Assembly (NCBI GenBank): GCA_012031875.1
Contig: JAAUSZ010000022.1
Location: 1-32,941, forward strand
DNA: 32,941 nucleotides
Reading direction: 5' to 3'
Source of the DNA: Desulfobacula sp.
Lineage (GTDB): Bacteria; Desulfobacterota; Desulfobacteria; Desulfobacterales; Desulfobacteraceae
Made by a program: the position numbers and the translations under genes. This document shows positions 24,282 through 32,941 of the stretch, piece after piece. The notes below the pieces were generated by a model. That model was given only the letters and a program-made list of their open reading frames with translations, made no database searches and had not been told where the DNA came from. The first letter of the stretch is position 1. The number at the start of each line of letters is the position of its first letter.

Positions 24282-26204
24282 ATGAAAACCCAATATTTCA
24301 CTACACCCATATATTATGTCAATGCCAAACCCCATCTGGGCCACGCCTATACCTCCATTGCCGCTGATACGGCGACCCGCTTCAAAAAAATGGAAGGCGC
24401 GGATACTTATTTTCTCACGGGAACCGATGAACACGGGGATAAGATTGTCCAGGCTGCAGAAAAACAGAATACAAGCCCCAAGATTTATGCAGATCAAATC
24501 AGCCGCCTGTTTCAGGATCTTCTCCCGGCCCTGGATGTTGAAAACAATCAATTTATAAGGACCACGGACCCGGCCCATATTGCCATCGTGGAAGCCCTGC
24601 TTTCAAAAATCCATGATTCCGGGGATATCTATTTCTCAAGCTATGAAGGGCTGTATTGTTTTGGATGCGAACGGTTTTACCAGGAAAGGGAGCTGGTGGA
24701 GGGGAAATGCCCGGACCATGGGACCGCACCCCAAAAAATCAAGGAATCCAATTATTTTTTCAGGATGAGCAAATACCAGGACTGGCTCATGGACCATATC
24801 AAAACCCATCCCGGATTCATTTCCCCTGCCCGGTATGAGACCGAGATCCTCTCCTTTTTAAAAGAGCCCCTGGAAGACCTCTGCATTTCCCGTCCAAAGG
24901 CTCGCCTGACCTGGGGCATCACCCTGCCCTTTGACAAAGATTACGTGACCTATGTCTGGTTTGACGCCCTGGTCAATTATATTTCCGCCCTGGGCTATCC
25001 GGATGGAAGCCTGTTTAAAAAATTCTGGCCCGGCGCCCGCCATTTTGTGGCCAAGGATATTATCAAACCCCACGGGATTTATTGGCCCATCATGCTGAAG
25101 GCCGCGGGCATTGAAATTTACAATGGGCTCAACGTCCACGGGTTCTGGAACGTCAGGGGCGGCAAGATGTCCAAAAGCATCGGCAATGTGACGGATCCCC
25201 TGGAAGTCATTAAAGAATACGGCCTGGACCCCTTCCGGTATTTTCTCATGCGGGAGATGGCCTTTGGCCTGGATGCCAATTTCACGGAAGATATTCTTGT
25301 GACACGGATCAACTCCGATCTTGCCAATGACCTGGGCAATCTTTTTTCGCGGGTTCTTTCCATGACGGTAAGGTATTTTAAGGGCGAGGTTCAGGCGCCC
25401 CACCCGGACATCGAAAAAGAAAGAAAAATTTCCCTGGCCCCGGAAGCCGCCAAAACCATTGAAGATTATAAGCAGGCCATGGCGTTGTGCGAATTTCATA
25501 AAGGCCTGGGCGCGATCTGGCAGTATATCCGCTTCATGAACAAATATATCGACACCACCGAACCCTGGGCCCTGGCAAAAGATACAGCCACCCTGCCCGA
25601 TCTTGAAACCGTTCTGTATAACCTCATCGAAGGGCTGAGAGTGGTGTCCTGCCTGATTTATCCCGTCATGCCTCACACCTCGGCAAAGATACAAAAGGCC
25701 CTTGGCATCGGCAAAAAGGATAAGGGGTTTTATTCCCTGGAGGAAGCCTCGGTCTGGGGACAGATTCAAAAAGGAACCCGGATTCAACCCCCGGAGATTT
25801 TATTTCCCCGGATTGATACCCAAAAGGATGAATCCAAGGCCCCTGCCCCGGATATCAAATCCCTTTGCCCTGCCCTGAAGGAAGAAATCACCATTGAGGA
25901 TTTTTTAAAAATCGATTTAAGAACCGGAACCGTGGTCGGGGCTGAAAAAATAGAAAAGTCCAATAAACTATTAAGATTGAAGGTGGATCTCGGGGCCGAG
26001 ACCCGGCAGATCATCGCGGGGATTGCAAAGGATTATTCCCCGGATGACCTCATCGGCAAACAGGTGATCGTCGTGGCCAACCTCAAGGAGGCCAAGCTCA
26101 TGGGAGAACTGTCCCAGGGCATGGTTCTGGCCGCTGGATCAAAAAAAAGGCTGGTGCTCTCAGGCTTTGACGGTCCAGTGGAACCCGGACAACCGGTAAA
26201 ATAG
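24282..26204 (+). CDS. metG: Methionyl-tRNA synthetase with C-terminal tRNA-binding domain
   Basis: This 640-residue protein charges tRNA-Met. It has the class I HLGH (PHLGHAYTSIAAD, residues about 17-20), a zinc knuckle (CFGC and CPDHG near 125-150), KMSKSIGN, and the helical anticodon domain. The C-terminal region (IDLRTGTVVGAEKIEKSNKL) is a Trbp111/EMAPII-like tRNA-binding fold. The start at 24282 was chosen because family sequence begins there, one base after the ricT stop; the in-frame extension upstream lies in ricT. Confidence 0.97.
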   Translation: MKTQYFTTPIYYVNAKPHLGHAYTSIAADTATRFKKMEGADTYFLTGTDEHGDKIVQAAEKQNTSPKIYADQISRLFQDLLPALDVENNQFIRTTDPAHIAIVEALLSKIHDSGDIYFSSYEGLYCFGCERFYQERELVEGKCPDHGTAPQKIKESNYFFRMSKYQDWLMDHIKTHPGFISPARYETEILSFLKEPLEDLCISRPKARLTWGITLPFDKDYVTYVWFDALVNYISALGYPDGSLFKKFWPGARHFVAKDIIKPHGIYWPIMLKAAGIEIYNGLNVHGFWNVRGGKMSKSIGNVTDPLEVIKEYGLDPFRYFLMREMAFGLDANFTEDILVTRINSDLANDLGNLFSRVLSMTVRYFKGEVQAPHPDIEKERKISLAPEAAKTIEDYKQAMALCEFHKGLGAIWQYIRFMNKYIDTTEPWALAKDTATLPDLETVLYNLIEGLRVVSCLIYPVMPHTSAKIQKALGIGKKDKGFYSLEEASVWGQIQKGTRIQPPEILFPRIDTQKDESKAPAPDIKSLCPALKEEITIEDFLKIDLRTGTVVGAEKIEKSNKLLRLKVDLGAETRQIIAGIAKDYSPDDLIGKQVIVVANLKEAKLMGELSQGMVLAAGSKKRLVLSGFDGPVEPGQPVK

Positions 26205-26240
26205 GCATATTGAAATCATGAATACAAAACGGAGTGTCAT

Positions 26241-27637
26241 TTGAATCACTACAGCAGCGATAATTCCTGGCGGGAATACCAATCTGAATACATTGTCCGA
26301 AAAAAAAAGAGAGCGCATTTCATTAAAACCGTCAAATCCGGCATGGGGGTCTTTACCCTTATTTTCTGTTTGCCGGGATATTTTTTTTAAATATTGAGGC
26401 TCCTGAAAAAAATACGCCTGAAAAAGATAAAATGGTTGCCATCCAGGAGGAAACACCCGAGGAAGCCGTGTCCCCGCCCACCCCTCCCGAAACCGGCAAA
26501 ATTTCAAAGGAAAAACTTTTCAACATCCTTTCACAAACCGATGTCTCCAAAACCGATAAAAATATTTTTCTGGTGGACACCCCTGAATCCAATTTTAAAA
26601 TCTTCACCAGCATTGACGTCCCTCTCCAGGAATACCTGTTGTCCCTGATCAGCCAGGTGAAGCAACTGACCCGGGGAAAACCCCAGAGGATCGCCTTTGT
26701 CGTCATGGAACCCGATACCGGGAAAATCATTGCCATGACCGGTTATGACCTCAGCAAGCCGGATACCAACCCCTGTCTTGAATCAGACTACCCGGCCGCC
26801 AGTGTCTTCAAAATCGTAACTGCAGCCGCAGCCGTTGAAACCCTGGGCTATGATCCCCAGACCCAATTGTATTTCAACGGCAATAAATACACCTTATATA
26901 AACGCCAGGTCCAGGACACGAAAAACAATAAGCACGCCTATCAGATTTCCTTTTCCAGCGCCTTTGCAGAATCCGTGAACCCGGTTTTCGGCAAAATCGG
27001 GAAAAACCACCTGGGAAAGGAAAGGCTTGAATCCTATGCCAATGCCTTTGGATTCAACCAGCTCATCCATTCGGAACTGCCCTTTGTCTCCGGAAATTTT
27101 GAAACCAACAGCAACGACTTCCACCTGGCCGAACTGGGCAGCGGCTATAATTATGACACCACCATTTCCCCGGTCTTCGGGGCCATGCTCATCTCCGCGG
27201 TCATCAATCAGGGCCGGATCATGATGCCGACCCTGGTGGAACACGTCACAGACGCCGAAGGCGAGGTGATTTACAAAACCGAGCCGGCCACCTATAAATC
27301 CGCCATAACCCCCAAAACAGCCGAAACCATGATGCAGATCATGCAGAAAACCATCACCACCGGAACGGCCAGAAAATCCTTCAGGAATGCATCCAAGGAC
27401 CCCGTTCTTTCAAAGCTTGTCATGGGGGGAAAAACCGGTTCCCTGCATAACCGGGAACATACCATCAAATATGACTGGTTCACGGGTTTCGGCAAAGAAA
27501 AGAACGGGAATAAAAAAATTGCCATGGCCATTGTTGTGGGCCATGGCGAATATATCGGGACCAAGTCCAGCGCCTATGGGAATATGATTTTAAAGCAATA
27601 TTTTAAGAAACCGCCCGAGGCCCATGCCCAGCTCTAA
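26241..27637 (+). CDS. Penicillin-binding transpeptidase, anchored (one frame break)
   Basis: The transpeptidase signatures are complete: SVFK (SxxK) with the acylated Ser in ASVFKIVTAAAAVE, SVN (SxN) in AESVNPVFG, and KTGS (KTG) in GGKTGSLH. With one extra T in the T8 run (26381-26388), the upstream frame joins on. It starts at TTG 26241 with GGAG 6 bases before, MNHYSSDNSWREYQ, then a single membrane anchor (GMGVFTLIFCLPGYFFL) and a Glu/Pro-rich linker. The protein is then 465 residues, a class B monofunctional enzyme lacking a clear N-terminal dimerisation domain. As written, the downstream frame (from 26432) would lack the anchor. It precedes the GlmS-like gene by 32 bases, both serving wall synthesis. 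Confidence 0.85.
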
Positions 27638-27669
27638 TATCAATAATCTGTCTTTATCCGGGAGGAATA

Positions 27670-30600
27670 ATGTTTAAGCCTGTAACCGATATTTTGACAA
27701 GACTCGGTAAACTCTTTTCGTTGAACCTTGAAATGGGAAGTTCCCTTGCCGGGGCCAAGGAAAATTCCATTATTTTCCTTCCCTACCGGCCCAATACTTT
27801 TTCCTGCGGCATATCCGCCCTTGTTGCCTTTAAAGGCGCCCATGCCCTGCCCCCCTCTTTCCTGGACACCTTAAAGGAAAAAGTCTTCTTCTTAAACGAA
27901 AAAACCTTATCCGGCACGGCCCGGCCCATTCAAGAAGATTTCCTGGGGGGGAGACGATTTTCTAGATGACCTTTTTGAAGACTGCCAGGGATTAAAACAG
28001 GAAACCCCTTTTTCCGATATCTTTTTTGATCCGGACAAACAGGACCGGCTTCTTCTTATCAAGGACCACCTGGAAAACCTCTTTGCAGACCAGAGCACCC
28101 AATTTAAAAATAAAATGTCCGATTTTTCGCCGGCCGAGGCTGAAATTATTTCCCGGCGCCTTGAAAGGCTCTGCGACATTTCCTGGTGCCTCAAAAAAGA
28201 AATCCTGGAAAATATTACCGCCATTGAAAACCTTGCCCCGGACCTTGAAGATTCCGGCAATGCCAGGGGATTAACCGTATTCAAACGGGTCAATGCCGTA
28301 TTAAACAGCATTGACCGGCTTGAGGTCCGGGGAAGGGATTCCGCAGGCATCAGCCTCATCTTCACCTTTACCAAGGAAGAATTTGAACATTTCAGGGACG
28401 GCCTCATCAAGGCCGGCCATTCGGAAAGGCTCAAACAGCGAACCAATCATATTGTCCTGTCCAATAACAGCCTGACCATTCATGACACCTTCCCGGAAAA
28501 CGGCAATCATTTTGTTTCCATCTCCTTTGTCTATAAATTCGCCGCGGAAATCGGAGCCCTTGGAGACAACGTGGCCTTTCTCCGGAGCCAGATCAAAAAC
28601 GACCACCTCCTGCAAGTGCTGGCCCTTTATAATTTTACCTCCAATTCCGTGTCCGCCCACACAAGGTGGGCCTCGGTGGGGGATATCACCGTTGCCAACT
28701 GTCATCCCCAGGACAATACCCCCACCGATAAAAGCATCGGCAAGACCGGAATCATCCATGTCTGCCTGAACGGCGACATTGATAATTACCTGGAACTCAA
28801 AACCGAATATGAGGCCCGGTACGACAAACTCCATCCCGATATCAATACGGACACCAAGCTCATCCCCCTCCAGATCGAGCATTATCTCAAACAGGGCCGG
28901 CCCCTGGAAGAGGCCTTCAGGCTCTCTCTCAATGATTTTGAAGGCTCTCACGCCATCAGCATGCATTCGGACCTGGCGCCCGGAAAACTCTTCCTGGCCC
29001 AGAAGGGAAGCGGCCAGGCCATTTTTGTCGGGATTGCAAAAGATCATTATATGGCGGCCTCGGAACTTTACGGCATTGTGGAAGAAACCCGGGACTATAT
29101 CAAGCTCAACGGGGAAGACAAGGGCCAGATCGTTATCCTGGGTCATGAATCCGGGGGCGGGATCTCCGGCATCCGGTCCCACTATTATGACTGCACCCCC
29201 ATCCCCATGGATGAGTCCGGTATCATGACCAGCAACATTACATCCAGGGATATTGACCGCCAGAACTTTCCCCATTATTTTCTAAAAGAAATTTCAGAAT
29301 CTCCGGACTCTGTTGAAAAAACCCTCGACAACAAATTCAGGCAGTCCCCTGAAACCCGGCTTTTCACCATTACCCTGGATTCGAAGGTCATCCCGGAATC
29401 CATCGAAGATGACCTCAGGCTGAATAAGATCAAAAAAATCTATTTCATCGGCCAGGGAACAGCCGGGATCGCGGCCCAGGGCTGCGCCGACCTCCTGAAA
29501 TATTATATCGGAGATATCGGCATCCAGATCCGGGCCCTGAAATCTTCAGAACTATCCGGTTTTCCATCATCGAAGGAAAAACCGGGGAAAAATCCATGGC
29601 CGACACCCTGGTGGTGGCCATCAGCCAGTCCGGCACCACCACGGACACCAACCGGACCGTGGACATGGTCAAGGCCTCCGGCGCCAGGACCCTTTCCATC
29701 GTCAACCGCCGGGACTCGGACCTGACCTTCAAGACCGACGGGGTCTTATACACCAGCTCGGGCCGGGACATTGAAATGTCCGTGGCCTCCACCAAGGCCT
29801 TTTATTCCCAGATTGCGGCCGGCGCGGTTTTCGGTCTTCACATGGCGGCCCTCACCGGCACCAGATCCGCCGAGTTCATCACCGAAGAAATCCATGAGAT
29901 CCTTTCCCTGCCGGACAAGATGAGAACCATCCTGGGCATGAAGGAAGAGATCAGGGCCTCCGCGGCCCGCCTGGCCGTATCCAAATATTACTGGGCCACC
30001 GTGGGGTCGGGCTCCAACAAGACCTCTTCCGACGAGATCCGCATCAAACTCAGCGAACTCTGCTATAAAACCATTTCATCGGATTTTATTGAGGATAAAA
30101 AACATATTGATCTCTCCAGCGAACCCCTCATCATTGTCTGCGCGGCCGGCACAAGGGAAAGCGTTCTCGGGGACATCATCAAGGATACGGCCATTTTCAA
30201 GGCCCACAAGGCCACCCCCGTGGTCATCACCACCCTGGGCGAAGACCGGTTTGACCCCTATGCCGCGGATGTGTTCAAGATCCCGGAAACCAAGGAGCAT
30301 TTCGCCCCGATCCTGAATACCCTGGTGGGCCATATCTGGGGATATTACGCGGCCCTGGCCATCAATGAGGGGTCCCGGTTCATGTATGACGCCAGGTCCG
30401 AGGTCCAGGACCTTCTGGACGAATACACAGCCATGGGCCATGACGTCTATGAGATCCTTCTGGAAAAGCGGTTCAGGGAAACCATTGCCCAGTTCTACAA
30501 CCGGTTTTCCAAAAAACGGCGCCAGGGGGGATTTCCAGCCGCCATGGGGCTGGACAATGCCGCTAATCTCACCCTGCTCTTAAAATATCTTTCCGGCCGC

Positions 30601-31371
30601 CTGCCGGTATCGGATTTTGAAATTGATTTTGAGACAAGGGGCACCCCCACCAATATGCTGAACACCTTTTTCACCAATATCAACCATTCCATCAATATCA
30701 TGGCAAGACCGGTGGATGCCATCAAGCACCAGGCCAAGACCGTCACCGTGGGCACCAGCAGGATCACGGAAAAATTTGAAGGCATCATTTTCAATGAGCT
30801 GAATATCAATCATTTCCAGATCTCCCAGATCACCAATAAAAATGTCCTGGTCATCAAAAACCTCCAGGAGGTCATCTCAAGGGTCAACGGCGGACTGGTT
30901 TACCAGATTTCGGGGCTGAGCCTTTTAGGCGAGGTGACGCCTGAAACCAAGATCAGGATCATTAATAAAACCGGGGCATTGAAAGAAGAACCCTCCCGGG
31001 TGGAAGAGGATCCCAGGCTCAAGGGCACGAAAAACATCATTGTCAGGGAAGGCAATGTCTATATCGGCCGGGGCCGGAAAGACAACAAGAACATCCTGGT
31101 GATCCCCGTCATTTCAGCCAACCCGGCCACCCCCAACATCATTGAATACCTTCTGTCCCTGAACATCAGTTTCAAATCCTCGGAAGACGTCCCCCTCCTG
31201 AAAAAAATCAAGGCCCTGGGCGGGAAATACAACCGGCTTAAGGACTGGATTCTTGAAAGCGGGAATTTCCAGTGGGATGACCGGTATCTGAACCTGGTGG
31301 AGGTGGACACCCTGTTCGGGGATACCGCGGAAAGAGTGGTGGAAGCCATTGTGTCCAGGATCAAGGACTAG
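27670..31371 (+). CDS. Giant GlmS-like glucosamine-6-phosphate synthase (two frame breaks)
   Basis: GlmS makes glucosamine-6-phosphate from fructose-6-phosphate and glutamine. The reconstructed protein is about 1233 residues, twice the E. coli size. Frames join if one G is removed from G7 (27945-27951) and one T added to T4 (29560-29563). Glutaminase landmarks: CGI with Cys at residue 46 (not 1), RGRDSAG (about 220-226), HTRW (330), NGDIDN, and NTDTK. Isomerase landmarks: SQSGTTTDT (about 653), VASTKAF, EIRIKLSEL, KKH and the C-terminal Lys tail AKTVTV (about 1022). Extra parts are about 150 residues after CGI, about 100 before the tail, and about 205 after it. An N-terminal propeptide, or loss of glutaminase activity, is possible. 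The identity as GlmS-like is firm; the substrate is inferred. Confidence 0.85.
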
Positions 31372-31414
31372 CGGCACCTCAGGAATTCAGGCATAAACGG
31401 GAAAAGGGGGCGGC

Positions 31415-32620
31415 CTATCCTTTCAAAGGCGAATCCGGTTCTTTTTTCTCCGGGGGAGGGTCCTCGAAAAGGGTGACGGAAAAAGAGGTCCCCCTGTCCG
31501 GCGTCGAATCCACATAGATCTTGCCCCCATGCTCCCGGATGATCCCGTATACCACGGAGAGCCCAAGCCCGACACCCTTGCCTTTTTTCTTGGTCGTATA
31601 AAAGGGCTCGAATATATTGGACATCATCTCCCGGGGGATCCCTGCACCCGTGTCCATGACCTCAATACCCACGGTTTTTCCCGGCTCTTTGCTGAAGGTT
31701 CTGATGGTGAGCCGCTTCCTCGAAACCTGGGCCATGCTTTCCACGGCATTGGAAAGCAGGTTCATAACCACCTGTTTGATCTGATCTTCGGAACCGCAGA
31801 TAAGGGGGAGATTGTGTTCAAGTTCTTCAATGACCCTGATCCGGTTCAGCTTCAGAAGATTTGAATTCAGGATCAGGGTCTGTTCGATCAATTCATTCAG
31901 ATCAAACCGGACAAATTCGATTTTGGACTGCCGGGCAAAGGTCAGCAGGTTGCTGACAATCCTTCCGATCCGCCGGGTTTCGGTTTCCATGAGTCCGAGA
32001 TACTGGCGGAACAGGTCCAGCTCCGGGGCCTTGATCTCATCTTCCTTCAGAATCCGCCGGGACAGCATGACCAGATTCAGGATCCCGGCCACGGGATTGT
32101 TGATCTCATGCACCACGGCCGATGAGAGCTTCCCCAGGGAAGCCATCTTGTCCTGGTGGAGCAATCTTTCATGGCTCTCTTTGAGCTGGCGGGTTCTCTC
32201 CTCCACCATTTCCATGAGATAATCCTGGGTCTTTTTTTCATCGGATTTGCGCTTTGTGATGTCCCGGCTGATTTCAATAAATTTGGAGATCTTGCCTTTT
32301 TTTTCCCAGACAGGGAAGATGGTCAGCTCCGTATACCTGGGTTTCCCGTCTTTTGCAATCCGGTTTAATTCCGCCCGGCAATGGTGTTTTTCACGGATGA
32401 CCTTTTCCAAAGGGCATTTTTCATGGCAATTGCTGCTTTTTCGAGTCACCTCCCTGAACACCTCATAGCATTTGCGGCCGATGACATTCTCCCGCCTGCA
32501 ATTCATGTGCTTTAAAAACGCATCGTTGGTCTCAAGGATGTCCCGGTCCGGAGAAATGATCAGGATAAAATCCCGGATACCGTTAAAGATGGTTTCCATT
32601 TCATTTTTAGGAAGATTCAC
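31415..32620 (-). CDS. PAS-domain sensor histidine kinase
   Basis: This 401-residue soluble kinase starts at GTG 32620, with AAAGGAG about 7 bases upstream. A PAS domain (about 5-125) contains five cysteines, including NCHEKCP (65-70), then a coiled coil (about 125-160). The kinase core has the phosphorylated His 171 (VVHEINNPVAG), N-box NLLSNAVESM (Asn 291), G1 DTGAGIP (323-329) and G2 GKGVGLGLS. No membrane segment is seen, so the signal is cytoplasmic, perhaps redox or metal through the cysteines. No response-regulator gene is adjacent. The frame stays open upstream, but that extension has no ribosome site and is not protein-like. Confidence 0.9.
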   Translation of the reverse strand: MNLPKNEMETIFNGIRDFILIISPDRDILETNDAFLKHMNCRRENVIGRKCYEVFREVTRKSSNCHEKCPLEKVIREKHHCRAELNRIAKDGKPRYTELTIFPVWEKKGKISKFIEISRDITKRKSDEKKTQDYLMEMVEERTRQLKESHERLLHQDKMASLGKLSSAVVHEINNPVAGILNLVMLSRRILKEDEIKAPELDLFRQYLGLMETETRRIGRIVSNLLTFARQSKIEFVRFDLNELIEQTLILNSNLLKLNRIRVIEELEHNLPLICGSEDQIKQVVMNLLSNAVESMAQVSRKRLTIRTFSKEPGKTVGIEVMDTGAGIPREMMSNIFEPFYTTKKKGKGVGLGLSVVYGIIREHGGKIYVDSTPDRGTSFSVTLFEDPPPEKKEPDSPLKG

Positions 32621-32941
32621 CCCATCTCCTTTAAAAAAGGATAAAAAGCATGGATGCCTTATTTCATTTTTATCACAGGAAGCCCGGAGCCTGCAAGGGG
32701 TGCCGGGAATTAAGACAGGGCTGTGGTGAAATCCGGCAGCACCGGGTTTTACCTTGCTGCCAAAGGCTTCCAAAAGAATTGCCGGTTTCCGGAAAAAGGC
32801 TCCTGGCGTAAAATCCTGCGCCTGGATATTTTCACCTGTTTTGGGCCCGGAAAGGATAAATTCCCGGGAACCCATTTGAACCTGCTGTTTCCACGGTTTT
32901 CCCTCGGAAGTCCAACCCGGCACCCTTTTTGCTCTATCCTG
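32621..32941. other. Unassigned stretch upstream of the histidine kinase
   Basis: The minus-strand frame is open through here in line with the kinase, but its content is Pro/Gly/Lys-rich and lacks family features. The kinase start at 32620 has a clear ribosome site. I see no gene, RNA or convincing promoter; the kinase promoter may be here. Confidence 0.4.

Noticed and set aside
32621-32923. Longer histidine kinase starting at 32923
   Set aside because: The extension has no recognisable domain or ribosome site; GTG at 32620 has AAAGGAG at good distance and leads straight into the PAS domain.
1-32941. Mobile elements, CRISPR, attachment sites or defence islands
   Set aside because: No transposase, integrase, direct-repeat array or defence-type gene was seen; only one tRNA is present and no repeat of its 3' end was noticed.

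Overview
The window looks like a chromosomal housekeeping region of a Gram-negative, motile bacterium of the Desulfobacterota, probably Desulfobacteraceae-like. This is inferred from protein style and gene order only. Supporting points are an outer-membrane LptD, flagellar stator genes, a small 2x[4Fe-4S] ferredoxin, the PSP1-type RicT beside holB and metG, and an organisation of dnaX-ybaB-recR. No phage, transposon, CRISPR or rRNA was seen.

Layout. 1-2457: the start of an unknown gene, a 31-residue ribosomal protein of the bS22/mS38 type with its own terminator, and hflK-hflC on the minus strand. 2663-6858: a DciA-like helicase loader, a TrmN6-type methyltransferase, tRNA-Ser(GGA), then dnaX-ybaB-recR and a YkgJ-type Cys-cluster protein. 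6867-10817 (minus): a tight five-gene motility and second-messenger operon (HD hydrolase, degenerate REC/HD-GYP protein, motA, motB, PilZ). 10909-13823: a LysM protein and a convergent GspE/PilB ATPase. 13839-14467: a cold-shock gene with a promoter inside a 13-bp inverted repeat. 14587-15794: a DMT-family exporter and a ferredoxin. 15906-19151 (minus): a CysK domain fused to an eroded cysteinyl-tRNA synthetase, followed by an unknown protein. 19270-22074: lptD and a NusG paralogue. 22158-26204: HU, holB, ricT, metG. 26241-31371: a transpeptidase and a giant GlmS-like protein. 31415-32620 (minus): a PAS histidine kinase.

How the genes relate. dnaX, holB, dciA, ybaB and recR serve replication and repair. 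lptD, the transpeptidase and the GlmS-like protein serve the envelope. The motA/motB set with PilZ and an apparently inactive HD-GYP protein suggests local c-di-GMP control of the flagellar stator.

Quality warning. Seven otherwise well conserved genes (hflC, dnaX, ykgJ-like, csp, the ORF after cysK-cysS, the transpeptidase and glmS-like) carry ten frame breaks, nearly all at short homopolymers and mostly explained by one missing base. This looks like consensus indel error rather than gene decay. The dnaX break lies at a T5A7 tract where a tau/gamma switch is biologically plausible and should be examined separately.

The most unusual items are the CysK-CysRS-like fusion that has lost HIGH/KMSKS but kept its four zinc/cysteine ligands, the roughly 1233-residue GlmS with an internal catalytic Cys and large insertions, and the stator operon with an eroded HD-GYP.
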